A stretch of DNA of 20,212 bases from contig DATBMA010000079.1 of NCBI GenBank assembly GCA_036555105.1, positions 1 through 20,212 of the forward strand, read 5' to 3'. The position numbers were made by a program, and so were the translations under genes. Below are positions 1-7,464 of this stretch, one piece after another; position 1 is the first letter of the stretch; each line of letters starts with the position of its first letter. This stretch comes from DATBMA01 sp036555105. GTDB lineage: Bacteria > Actinomycetota > Acidimicrobiia > Spongiisociales > ZC4RG35. The notes under the pieces are model-generated. The model saw nothing but the letters and a program-made list of their open reading frames with translations, did no database searches and had not been told where the DNA came from.

Positions 1-294
1 CACCTCGAGCTGGTCGAGCAGCGGCCGCAAGAGAGAGCCTGATCCAGCCCCGACTTCTGCCAGCACAAATGGCTCACCAACCCGATCACGCTCATGGCTG
101 ACGAACCGCCCGATCATCTCACCGAACATCGGACTTACCTCTGGGCTGGTGAGGAAGTCGCCGGCCTTCACCGAGCGAAGCCGCTCGCCCGTGAAGAAGC
201 CGCCGTCCGGGTCATAGAGGGCGGTCTCCATGAAAGCCTCGAACGGGAGCGGGCCTTCTACCCGGATCCGTTCAACCAGTCGCTCCCGAAGCAT
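1..294 (-). CDS. SAM-dependent methyltransferase, MidA/NDUFAF7 family (5' part, runs off the window)
   Basis: The minus strand is open from an ATG at 294 to base 1, giving 98 residues with no stop; the gene is cut by the window edge. It resembles the COG1565 family (MidA in Dictyostelium, NDUFAF7 in mitochondria), which are protein arginine methyltransferases. Visible family marks are the N-terminal block FMETALYDPDGGFFTG (residues 21-36), DFLTSPEVSPMFGEMIGRF (46-64) and the SAM-binding motif I EVGAGSGSLLRPLLD (80-94). The bacterial target is not established. The ATG was chosen because a TANNNT hexamer lies exactly 6 nt upstream, which suggests a leaderless transcript. The gene is divergent from the F420 oxidoreductase gene, with only 52 bp between the two starts. 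Family assignment is fairly secure; the protein's role is not. Confidence 0.8.
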   Translation of the reverse strand, partial: MLRERLVERIRVEGPLPFEAFMETALYDPDGGFFTGERLRSVKAGDFLTSPEVSPMFGEMIGRFVSHERDRVGEPFVLAEVGAGSGSLLRPLLDQLEV

Positions 295-300
295 GCCTTC

Positions 301-306
301 AACGTA
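301..306 (-). promoter_or_regulatory. -10 hexamer for the MidA-family gene, leaderless
   Basis: On the minus strand the hexamer TACGTT (TANNNT) is followed by 6 nt and then the ATG at 294. This spacing puts the transcript start at or next to the start codon. No convincing -35 box is visible. The call rests on the same arrangement at four other transcription-unit heads in this window. Confidence 0.5.
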
Positions 307-334
307 TCCGGGTCGCGAGGCAGGTGGCGGCCCT

Positions 335-340
335 TACCCT
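335..340 (+). promoter_or_regulatory. -10 hexamer for the LLM-class oxidoreductase gene, leaderless
   Basis: TACCCT (TANNNT) lies 6 nt before the ATG at 347. The same hexamer with the same spacing precedes nnr on the other strand. No -35 box is evident. The 6 bases between hexamer and start are G-rich but too close to the start to act as a ribosome binding site. Confidence 0.5.
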
Positions 341-346
341 GGCGGG

Positions 347-1204
347 ATGGATTTCGGGCTCTTCATGTTCCCCACCGACCAGACCATCGGGCCGATCGAG
401 CTGGCCGAGCGAGCCGAGGAGGCCGGCTTCGAGTCGCTCTGGTTCCCGGAGCACTCCCACATCCCGACTTCGCGGGCGACACCGTGGGGCGGAGTCAAGG
501 GGGCGGCGCCTCTGCCCGAGTGGTACTGGCGAACCCATGACGCCTTCGTCGCCTTGGGGGCGGTTGCCGCCCGCACCGACCGGCTACGACTGGGCACTGG
601 CATCACGCTGGTTCCCCAACGGGATCCGATCTGGCTGGCCAAAGAGGTGGCGACTCTCGATTACCTCTCGGGCGGCAGAGTGATCTTCGGGGTCGGATAC
701 GGGTGGAACAAGGAGGAGATGGCCTCTCATGGTGTCGACTACAAGGCACGGAGGGCGATGCTGCGGGAGAAGGTCCTCCTGATGAAGTCGCTGTGGACCG
801 AGGAAGTGGCGTCATTCGACGGCGACCTCTTCGACCTTGAGCCCTCATGGGCGTGGCCCAAGCCGATCCAACGACCCCATCCCCCGATCATCCTGGGAGC
901 GGCGGCGGGGCCGAAGTCGATCGCCGCCATGGTCGAGTTCTGCGACGGTTGGATGCCGTTGGCCACCCGGCATGAGCTCGGGGAGCGGGTCGAACAAGTG
1001 AGATCCGCCCTCAGCGAAGCCGGCCGCGACCCCGACGCCTTCAACATAAGCGCTTACTCGGTCAAACCCGAGCTGGAGCGGCTGCATGAGCTGGATCGCC
1101 TGGGAGTCAACCGGGCTGTCTTCTCGCTGCCCCAGAAAGGCCGCGAGGAGGCGCTGGCTGCCATTGACCGGCTGACTGCACTGGTCGCCGATTTCCGGGG
1201 CTAG
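347..1204 (+). CDS. LLM class F420-dependent oxidoreductase (luciferase-like monooxygenase fold)
   Basis: The 285-residue product is a TIM-barrel flavin/F420 oxidoreductase of the bacterial luciferase superfamily. Family marks are the start MDFGLFMFPTDQTIGP, FESLWFPEHSHIP (about 27-39), LRLGTGITLVPQRDPIWLAKEVATLDYLSGGR (about 78-109), GVGYGWNKEEM (112-122) and the P-P-I-I-L-G-A block near residue 180. The ATG at 347 was preferred over the in-frame ATG at 230 because homology begins here, and because a TANNNT hexamer lies 6 nt upstream. Such enzymes usually transfer a hydride between F420 and an unknown organic substrate in the cytoplasm. The substrate cannot be named. Its stop overlaps the convergent ATP-grasp stop by 4 bases, so no terminator separates them. 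Confidence 0.9.
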   Translation: MDFGLFMFPTDQTIGPIELAERAEEAGFESLWFPEHSHIPTSRATPWGGVKGAAPLPEWYWRTHDAFVALGAVAARTDRLRLGTGITLVPQRDPIWLAKEVATLDYLSGGRVIFGVGYGWNKEEMASHGVDYKARRAMLREKVLLMKSLWTEEVASFDGDLFDLEPSWAWPKPIQRPHPPIILGAAAGPKSIAAMVEFCDGWMPLATRHELGERVEQVRSALSEAGRDPDAFNISAYSVKPELERLHELDRLGVNRAVFSLPQKGREEALAAIDRLTALVADFRG

Positions 1205-2415
1205 CCGGCGTAGATGCGGAGATCGGTGCCGAAGCGGTCGGCAATGTACGCGCAGGTGGCGAGGTCTGGATGCCGGACCACCACCATCCCGTCGCCGACC
1301 AGTTGGGCCTTCCAATCCCGGCGGGGAGCCCCGATCGGGTTCAGGTCGACGGTGACGACCGATGACCCGAATTCGGCCAGCAGCGGCTCCAGCCCCTCAT
1401 AACGCTCGATCAGCCCCTGCCCATGAGCTCTCTTGAAGATGGTGGCGCAGTTGTATGAGCGCTCGAGCGGTTCCGAGATCGAGCCTGTCACCGTCGCCTC
1501 TGCCCACCAGCGGAACAGGTCGATGTCGTTGGCGAAGTTCATGGCGTCCACGGTACGGCCACCCGGCGGTCGAGCACCGATCTCACCGAACACCGCCTCT
1601 CCTCCGGGGGTCAGGTACCACTCCATATGGGTGAAGCCGTCCCGGTACCCCATGGCCTCGATCACCCGTATCCCCATTTCCTTGCCCACTGCCAGATGAT
1701 CGGCGTCTGGGTCGCGCAACACCACCGTCTGCTGGCTGATCCATTCGTTGTTCTTCCCAATTAGCGGACGCGGCCGGTACCAGCAGATGTTGTAGAAGAG
1801 GATTCGGCCATCGGCGCAGATGGTGTCGAACGTGAACTCGTCCGCATCGACGAACTCCTCGACGCTCACTTCCGGCACCGAGCTCAGCAGAGGGATCACG
1901 GCCTCCGCCTCGGTCGGTTGGTTGACCCGGTAGGTGCTCTCCGAACCGGCCCCGGCGATCGGCTTGATGATGGCCGGGTAGCCGATCTTCTCGAGGGATG
2001 ACCACACATTGGCTGCGTCGCGGGCGCGATAGTGGTGTGGGGTGCGTATCCCGGCCCCATCCAGCACCTGCTTCATCGCCTCTTTGTCCCGGAACGGAAC
2101 GGTTTCCGGGATTGTCATCCCCGGGAGTCCGAGAGTCTCCCGGATGCGTGCGGCGACGATCATGAGCGGCTCCCAGAGCGACTCGACCTTCTCGATCCTG
2201 ACGTGCTCGGCCAGGGCCTTCGCCGCCTCCACCACCCCACCGGGATCAGCGAAGTCCACCTGGACATAGCCAGTCAGAGCCGCCCGGGCCTTGGCGGGGA
2301 TGGCCCCTTCCGGTTGATCCCCGATCCCGTACACGTCTGCTCCCACCTCGGCCAGGCCCCGTACGAAATCGGTCATCTCGGTGGGAAAACCCGGGGATAG
2401 GAAAAGCACGTTCAT
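1201..2415 (-). CDS. ATP-grasp ligase, paralogue 1
   Basis: The 404-residue protein has the layout of a biotin-carboxylase-like ATP-grasp ligase: an N-terminal Rossmann-like pre-ATP-grasp domain (1-105), then the ATP-grasp fold. Visible landmarks are FRDKEAMKQVLDGAGI (108-123), the ATP-binding lysine in IIKPIAGAGS (149-158), VEEFVDADE (185-193), HMEW (263-266) and EIGARPPGG (278-286). This last motif is the place of the usual second metal-binding E-x-N, but here Asn is Gly. The family activates a carboxylate as acyl-phosphate and joins it to an amine or other nucleophile; the substrates are unknown. The ATG has GAGG about 10 nt upstream. It lies 16 bp behind the other minus-strand ATP-grasp gene, so the two form one operon. 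It shares N-terminal pattern and motifs most closely with paralogue 3 at 5156. Confidence 0.88.
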   Translation of the reverse strand: MNVLFLSPGFPTEMTDFVRGLAEVGADVYGIGDQPEGAIPAKARAALTGYVQVDFADPGGVVEAAKALAEHVRIEKVESLWEPLMIVAARIRETLGLPGMTIPETVPFRDKEAMKQVLDGAGIRTPHHYRARDAANVWSSLEKIGYPAIIKPIAGAGSESTYRVNQPTEAEAVIPLLSSVPEVSVEEFVDADEFTFDTICADGRILFYNICWYRPRPLIGKNNEWISQQTVVLRDPDADHLAVGKEMGIRVIEAMGYRDGFTHMEWYLTPGGEAVFGEIGARPPGGRTVDAMNFANDIDLFRWWAEATVTGSISEPLERSYNCATIFKRAHGQGLIERYEGLEPLLAEFGSSVVTVDLNPIGAPRRDWKAQLVGDGMVVVRHPDLATCAYIADRFGTDLRIYAG

Positions 2416-2431
2416 GTCGGGGTGATCCTCG

Positions 2432-3652
2432 TCAGCTCAGCTCGACTCTGATGCCGGTGATGATGTCCGCTATCGCTTTTTCGACCACCGCGGTATCGGG
2501 ATGCCTCACGATCACGTATCCCTCACCCTCGTAGTGTCCTGATGGCGCCTGGCCCGGCTGCGGGAGCTTGGCCTCCACCACCAGGCCCGCCACCTCCCGC
2601 TGTACTTCCTCCAGCCCGTGCACGGCTGCCACCCTGCCATCTCCTTGACCGCGCAGGTAGGCGGCCCCTACCGCGTACTTGCGATGGGGAGAGGCGAACT
2701 CGTCGTACACCATCAGCCGACCCCAGGCTGAATAGAGGTCGAAGTCATGGGCATAGCTGATGAGGGTCGAGAACTGGGCACCAGGAGGGCGGGCAGCAGC
2801 CTCCGAGATGGCCACCGAGCCATCAGGTCGCCGGAACCACTCCATGTGGACCAGGCCGGTCTTCAACCCGAGGGCTGATATGGCAGCGGGGCCAAAGTGG
2901 CTGATGCCCTCGTATTCAGGGCCGTCGATGTCCCTCGGCAGGATCACCGCCCATTGGATCCATGGGTTCTCCATCACCGCCAAGGGCGCAGGGTGGTAGC
3001 GGGAGATGTTCCAGAAGACCGGGTGGCCTTCGAGGAACACGCAGTCGAAGGCGTGCTCCTCGCCGGTGATGAACTCTTCGAGAAGGGTGGGCCGGCCCGG
3101 CTCGGGGGGCGACCAGCGGAGCCACTCCCCAGCTTGGGTGGGGTCGTCGAGGCGGAAGGTGTCCCGCGTGCCCGAGCCTGACGGGGGCTTGGCCACCACC
3201 GGGAACCCCACCTCTGAGAAGAAGGCTTCGGCGGCGGAGGCGCTGTCGATCAGGCGGTGCCGCGCGCAAGGGACCCCTGCCCGATCGAATACGTCCTTCA
3301 TCCGCTCCTTGTCACGGAAGTTGCGGGCAGTCTCCACGTCCATGCCGGCGATCCCGAGTGCGGCTCGCACCTGTGCCAGCGGGATCTGGAGCTCCTCCAG
3401 CGGTCCCATCAGACGATCAACCCCACCGACCTGCCCGCCCACCGCCAGCACCGCGTCGTGCAGGAGTCCGGGGTCGAGGGCGTTGTCGCTGCGGTAGTGG
3501 CCGACCAGCCGGCTCCTGATCTCCTCCGGGACTTTGGAGAGCGGCTCATGGGTCACCAGGCCCAGTCGCACCCCGTCGAGCGAGGCGGTAGACGCGATGA
3601 AACGGTTGGTGGTCGGGAGGAAGTAGGGAGCGACGAATACGACCGCCGGCAC
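2432..3652 (-). CDS. ATP-grasp ligase, paralogue 2
   Basis: The 406-residue protein is a second member of the same ATP-grasp group. Landmarks, counted from the GTG at 3652, are NFRDKERMKDVFDRAGVP (111-128), VVAKPPSGSGTRDT (152-165), LLEEFITGEEHAFD (190-203), HMEWF (269-273) and SEAAARPPG (283-291). The usual metal-ligand Asn is replaced by Ala. The N-terminal domain (1-105) differs more from the other two than they do from each other. A farther in-frame GTG at 3706 exists, but the start at 3652 matches the lengths of the paralogues and has a TANNNT hexamer 7 nt upstream. It is first in a two-gene operon with paralogue 1 and divergent from glgA with 64 bp between starts. Ligase fold is confident; substrate unknown. 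Confidence 0.86.
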   Translation of the reverse strand: MPAVVFVAPYFLPTTNRFIASTASLDGVRLGLVTHEPLSKVPEEIRSRLVGHYRSDNALDPGLLHDAVLAVGGQVGGVDRLMGPLEELQIPLAQVRAALGIAGMDVETARNFRDKERMKDVFDRAGVPCARHRLIDSASAAEAFFSEVGFPVVAKPPSGSGTRDTFRLDDPTQAGEWLRWSPPEPGRPTLLEEFITGEEHAFDCVFLEGHPVFWNISRYHPAPLAVMENPWIQWAVILPRDIDGPEYEGISHFGPAAISALGLKTGLVHMEWFRRPDGSVAISEAAARPPGAQFSTLISYAHDFDLYSAWGRLMVYDEFASPHRKYAVGAAYLRGQGDGRVAAVHGLEEVQREVAGLVVEAKLPQPGQAPSGHYEGEGYVIVRHPDTAVVEKAIADIITGIRVELS

Positions 3653-3659
3653 CGGGGTG

Positions 3660-3665
3660 ACGGTA
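3660..3665 (-). promoter_or_regulatory. -10 hexamer for the minus-strand ATP-grasp pair, leaderless
   Basis: TACCGT on the minus strand is followed by 7 nt and the GTG at 3652. It lies in the 64-bp divergent region shared with glgA, so both transcription units could be co-regulated from this stretch. No -35 box and no clear operator are visible. Confidence 0.42.
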
Positions 3666-3703
3666 GTCCCACTACGGATCGGCCACCCGGGCCTGGCCGG
3701 TGC

Positions 3704-3709
3704 CACAAT
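3704..3709 (+). promoter_or_regulatory. -10 hexamer for the glgA operon, leaderless
   Basis: CACAAT (one base from TACAAT) is followed by 7 nt and the GTG start of glgA at 3717. There is no Shine-Dalgarno sequence before that GTG, which fits a leaderless message. The mismatch in the first base makes this the weakest of the set. Confidence 0.4.
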
Positions 3710-3716
3710 TCGACGT

Positions 3717-5159
3717 GTGCGCGTCCTCTTCGTCGCCTCCGAGGTGGCGCCGTACGCAAAGACCGGGGGATTGGGCGATGTAGCCGGAGTGCTGCCGGCT
3801 CAGCTCGAATCGATCGGCCACGAGGTGATGGTGGTCACCCCGCTCCATCGGCAGACCGTCGACGCCGGCCACGATCCCCGTCCGGTCTGGGAGGATCTTC
3901 AGCTCGAAATCGGCCGCCGGTCGATCCGCTACGGAGCCCGGCTGTCGGAGGACGGACGTACCTGGTTCATCGACTGCCCGGAGCTCTACTTCCGGGGTTC
4001 GATCTACACCAACGATGCAGACGAGCACCTCCGATTCATCGTGATGTCGAGGGCGGCGATCGAACTGGCCCAAAAGAGACAGTGGGCGCCCGACATCGTC
4101 CACGCCAACGACTGGCAGGCAGCGTTCCTGCCGCTGCTCATGCGCAGCTCCTACGCATGGGATGAGTTGCTCACCTCCGCCCGCTCGGTACTCACCATCC
4201 ACAATCTGGGCTACCAAGGGGTTTTTGACTCCGACATCGCCCCCGATCTCGGACTCGGTGACAGCCTCTACCTGCTCCATCAGGAACAACTGCGAGCCGG
4301 CCGGATCAACTTCCTGCTGCACGGGATCATGTACGCCGACGCCATCACCACCGTCTCACCGACATATGCGCGTGAGATCCAAACCCCGGAGATGGGGGTG
4401 GGCCTCGACGCCTTCCTCCGCCGCCGGGCAAGCGACCTGGTCGGCATCCTCAACGGGGTCGACACAACTGTGTGGAACCCCCGCACCGACCAGCACCTCC
4501 CATGGCGCTACTCGGAGAAGAGCCTCTGGCGCAAGGAGAAGAACAAGGAGGAGCTGCTCGGCAGGCTGGGGCTCACGTATGAGAAGGGCTGCGCGGTAGT
4601 GGGGATCGTGTCGCGACTGGCGGGCCAGAAAGGGATCGAGTTGATCCCAGGGCCACTGGCCAGGGTCCTGGCAGCCGGGAGGGCGCGCTTCGTGGCCCTT
4701 GGGTCGGGTGAGCGCCGCCTGGAGAATGGGCTGGCAAGGCTCGCCGGCGCCTTCCCGGAGACGGCTTCGTTCAGGAGTGGGTACGACGAGCGCCTCGCCC
4801 ACCTGATCGAGGGAGGATCCGACATCTTCGTGATGCCCTCGTTGTACGAGCCCTCCGGGTTGAACCAGATGTACAGCCTCGCCTACGGGACGGTCCCGGT
4901 CGTGCGAAAGACCGGGGGCCTGGCGGATACCGTGCGCCACTACTCTCCTGAGACAGGAGAGGGGACGGGGTTTCTGTTCGAGCACTACACCGAGCAAGGA
5001 CTGAGCTGGGCCTTGAACGAGGCACTCCACACCCACTCCCAACCCAAGTCGTTCGCCCGACTGCAGCAGAACGGCATGGCAGAGGACAACAGCTGGGAGC
5101 GGCGGATCCTCGAGTACTCGAGCCTGTACGAACGACTGGCGTCTGAGGAGCGGGAGTGA
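3717..5159 (+). CDS. glgA: glycogen synthase (ADP-glucose type, GT5)
   Basis: The 480-residue protein extends alpha-1,4-glucan chains from a nucleotide sugar, normally ADP-glucose, in the cytoplasm. It carries the GT5 marks: KTGGLGDVAGVLP at residues 15-27 (K15 contacts the ADP-glucose phosphate), the HANDWQAAF block, TIHNLGYQG, NGVDTTVWNP, and the C-terminal nucleotide-sugar motif PSLYEPSGLNQMYSLAYGT with the conserved Glu at residue 378, followed by KTGGLADTV. Length and positions match E. coli GlgA closely. The GTG at 3717 was chosen because homology begins at once, the next motif is at the right distance and a -10-like hexamer lies 7 nt upstream. It heads a six-gene operon; its TGA overlaps the GTG of the next ATP-grasp gene by 4 nt. 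No glgC, glgB or glgP is in the window. Confidence 0.96.
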   Translation: MRVLFVASEVAPYAKTGGLGDVAGVLPAQLESIGHEVMVVTPLHRQTVDAGHDPRPVWEDLQLEIGRRSIRYGARLSEDGRTWFIDCPELYFRGSIYTNDADEHLRFIVMSRAAIELAQKRQWAPDIVHANDWQAAFLPLLMRSSYAWDELLTSARSVLTIHNLGYQGVFDSDIAPDLGLGDSLYLLHQEQLRAGRINFLLHGIMYADAITTVSPTYAREIQTPEMGVGLDAFLRRRASDLVGILNGVDTTVWNPRTDQHLPWRYSEKSLWRKEKNKEELLGRLGLTYEKGCAVVGIVSRLAGQKGIELIPGPLARVLAAGRARFVALGSGERRLENGLARLAGAFPETASFRSGYDERLAHLIEGGSDIFVMPSLYEPSGLNQMYSLAYGTVPVVRKTGGLADTVRHYSPETGEGTGFLFEHYTEQGLSWALNEALHTHSQPKSFARLQQNGMAEDNSWERRILEYSSLYERLASEERE

Positions 5160-6379
5160 ACGTCGCCTTCATCGAGCCGAGTTTCCCGGCCAACCAGAAG
5201 CAGTTCGTGCGCGCCCTTTCCTCGGTTGGGGCGGCGGTCATCGGGATCGGCGAACGGCCGGCCGACTGGCTCGACGACGACGTCAAGGGATGGCTGACCC
5301 ACTACGAGCAGGTCGCTTCGGTGGTCGACGTCGGGGCCTTGGTTGAGGGCATCGGCCGGGTTCAGTCCCAGGTGGCGGTCGATCGCCTCGAAGCCACCGT
5401 CGAGGCCCACATCGTGGCCGCGGCCGAGGCCAGGGAGGCCTGCAGTATCGCGGGCACCAGCGTGCGGACCGCCTATCTGTGCCGCGACAAGCCGACCATG
5501 AAAGAGGTACTTCGCCAGGCAGGGGTGCCGACCGCCCATTCGACGGCTGCCTCGACTGCCGACGAGGTCAGGGAGTTCGCCAGACGCGAAGGTTTCCCGC
5601 TGATCATCAAGCCACGGGCCGGGGCAGGCGCCTCAGGCACGGTTCGCATCGATGATTTCGAACAACTGGAACGCAACCTGGCCGAGACCCCTTTCGACTA
5701 CGGCGCCTCGGTGGCGGTGGAGGAATTCGTCGAAGGGCACGAAGCCTTCTACGACACCGTCACCATCGGCGGGCAGGTGGCGCATGAGTTCGTATGCCAC
5801 TACTACCCGAACGTGCTGGAAGCCATGCGGACCCGATGGATCTCACCGCAATTCATCGCCACCAATCGGGTCGACGTCGCCGAGGGGTACCAGCAAGTGA
5901 AAGTGCTGGGCCAGGCAGTGATCGAGGCCCTGGGGATCGAGACCTCGGCCACTCACATGGAATGGTTCTTCGGCCCGAAGGGCCTCCGATTCTCTGAGAT
6001 CGGCTGTCGGCCGCCAGGGGTCGGGGCATGGGACCTCTACTGCGAAGGCAACGAGATCGATCTCTACCGGGAGTGGGCGCTGGCGGTTTGTTACGGACAG
6101 ACAGGAGCGGTTCCCACCCGTGCGTATTCGGCAGGCCTGATCGCCCTGCGTCCCGACCGCGACGGGGTGATCGCCGGCTACATCGGCCTCGACGAGGTGC
6201 GCGAGAGGTTTGGCCAGTGGCTGATCGATTATCACCTCCCGCCGGCCGGCACCCCCACCCAACCGGTCGAGGCCGGCTACATGGCCAATGCCTGGATCCG
6301 GATGAAGCACCCCGACTACGACCAACTGCGGGAGATGTTGGATCGAGTGGGCGAGATCGTCCAGGTGCAGGCGAGTTGA
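5156..6379 (+). CDS. ATP-grasp ligase, paralogue 3, translationally coupled to glgA
   Basis: The 407-residue protein is the third ATP-grasp paralogue. It starts VNVAFIEPSFPANQKQFVRA, close in pattern to paralogue 1. Landmarks are CRDKPTMKEVLRQAGVPT (109-126), LIIKPRAGAGASGT (149-162), VEEFVEGHE (188-196), HMEWFF (267-272) and EIGCRPPG (281-288), again with Gly where the metal-binding Asn is usual. Its GTG overlaps the glgA stop in a GTGA, with GGAG just upstream inside glgA. The downstream esterase likewise starts inside its stop, so glgA, ligase and esterase are made from one message in linked amounts. The ligase fold is clear. The acceptor and carboxylate are unknown; its coupling to glgA suggests, as inference, a glucan- or glucoside-linked substrate. 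Confidence 0.88.
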   Translation: MNVAFIEPSFPANQKQFVRALSSVGAAVIGIGERPADWLDDDVKGWLTHYEQVASVVDVGALVEGIGRVQSQVAVDRLEATVEAHIVAAAEAREACSIAGTSVRTAYLCRDKPTMKEVLRQAGVPTAHSTAASTADEVREFARREGFPLIIKPRAGAGASGTVRIDDFEQLERNLAETPFDYGASVAVEEFVEGHEAFYDTVTIGGQVAHEFVCHYYPNVLEAMRTRWISPQFIATNRVDVAEGYQQVKVLGQAVIEALGIETSATHMEWFFGPKGLRFSEIGCRPPGVGAWDLYCEGNEIDLYREWALAVCYGQTGAVPTRAYSAGLIALRPDRDGVIAGYIGLDEVRERFGQWLIDYHLPPAGTPTQPVEAGYMANAWIRMKHPDYDQLREMLDRVGEIVQVQAS

Positions 6380-7464
6380 TACCCAGCCAACTAGCCGCCT
6401 TGGAGGACGCCGACAACACGGCGGTGGACAGCTTCGTGCGCGACCAAGAGTTCCCAATGGTGGAGTCGGGCAAGGCGACCTTCCTCTACCGAGGCCAGGC
6501 GGAGGCGGTGAGCCTTAGGCCGATGATCGCCGGCTTCCCCGGACCCCACTCGTTTCAGCAGATTGACGGGACCGACCTGTGGTGGCTCACGCTGAGCCTG
6601 CCCGAGGGCGCCCGGCTCGAGTACAAGCTCGAGGTCCAGCGGGGCCACTACACCGAATGGGTGAACGATCCCCTGAACCCACTCACCACGTCCAACCCGT
6701 TCGGAACCAACTCGGTCTGCCGCGCCCACGGTTATCAAGTCCCGTCCTGGACCCTGCCCGATGCAGCCACCAGCCCTGGCACTTTCGAGACGATGGATGT
6801 GGCGGGCGGAAACCCCCTGCAGGTCTACCTACCTCCCGGCTGGGACCGGAGCACTCCCCTCGCCCTCTTGTTCGTCCACGACGGAGGGGACTACCTGCAT
6901 TACGGGTCCATGGGCACGGTGCTGGACAACCTGATCGCGGGCGGGTCGATTCCGCCGGTGATCGCCGCCTTCTCCAGCCCTCTTCAGCGCCTGATCGAGT
7001 ATGCGGCTTCTGCCGCCCACGCCGCGTATGTGGTCGAAGGGGTGTTGCCGGCAATTGCCAACGCCTACCCGATTGGCCAGCAGAGAGTGGTGATGGGAGC
7101 GAGCCTCGGGGCAGTGGCGGCGCTCCATGCGGCTTGGACCCATCCAGGTGCCTTCAGCGCCATGCTCCTCCAATCGGGGACCTTTGCTCAGAGCCCGGGG
7201 TGGGGCAGCGCCCGTCACGTCCTCGGCCCCATCGCAGATCTCCTGGTCCGGCTCGAGCCCTCGGTGTTGCCTCATCAGGTGTTCCTCTCCTGCGGGACCT
7301 ACGAGCGGATGATCGGCGAGAACCGGGCCATGGCCGGGCGCCTGCAGCGGGCCGGCCTCGACGTTCGGTACGTCGAGAGTCGCGACGGCCACACCTGGGA
7401 GGGCTGGAGGGACCGCCTGGCCGAAGGCCTGGCATGGGTTCTGACCGGGCCCGATGACGGGTAG
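6376..7464 (+). CDS. Fes/esterase-family alpha/beta hydrolase with N-terminal E-set domain
   Basis: The 362-residue protein has two parts. Residues about 30-125 form an immunoglobulin-like E-set domain of the type found before enterochelin-esterase-like hydrolases and related to glycogen-binding modules, ending with the family block WVNDPLNPLTTSNPFGTNSV (95-114). Residues about 140-360 are an alpha/beta hydrolase. They carry the oxyanion-side FVHDGGDYL (166-174), the nucleophile elbow GASLG with S243, and the C-terminal DGHTWEGWRD with likely catalytic H339. Start choice: the TTG at 6376 overlaps the previous stop as TTGA, mirroring the other overlaps in the operon. An ATG at 6457 (residue 28) is the alternative; the in-frame open stretch back to 6028 lies over the ligase gene and is not coding. 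Enzymes of this group cleave esters of bulky substrates; here the substrate is unknown. No signal peptide is seen. Confidence 0.85.
   Translation: MIPSQLAALEDADNTAVDSFVRDQEFPMVESGKATFLYRGQAEAVSLRPMIAGFPGPHSFQQIDGTDLWWLTLSLPEGARLEYKLEVQRGHYTEWVNDPLNPLTTSNPFGTNSVCRAHGYQVPSWTLPDAATSPGTFETMDVAGGNPLQVYLPPGWDRSTPLALLFVHDGGDYLHYGSMGTVLDNLIAGGSIPPVIAAFSSPLQRLIEYAASAAHAAYVVEGVLPAIANAYPIGQQRVVMGASLGAVAALHAAWTHPGAFSAMLLQSGTFAQSPGWGSARHVLGPIADLLVRLEPSVLPHQVFLSCGTYERMIGENRAMAGRLQRAGLDVRYVESRDGHTWEGWRDRLAEGLAWVLTGPDDG

Noticed and set aside
230..346. Upstream start for the LLM-class oxidoreductase
   Set aside because: The added 39 residues are low-complexity and not like the family, and they would run over the 5' end of the divergent methyltransferase gene.
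6028..6375. N-terminal extension of the esterase over the end of the third ATP-grasp gene
   Set aside because: It is an open stretch caused by high GC in another frame of a real gene. The TTG at 6376 overlapping the stop fits the pattern of the operon.
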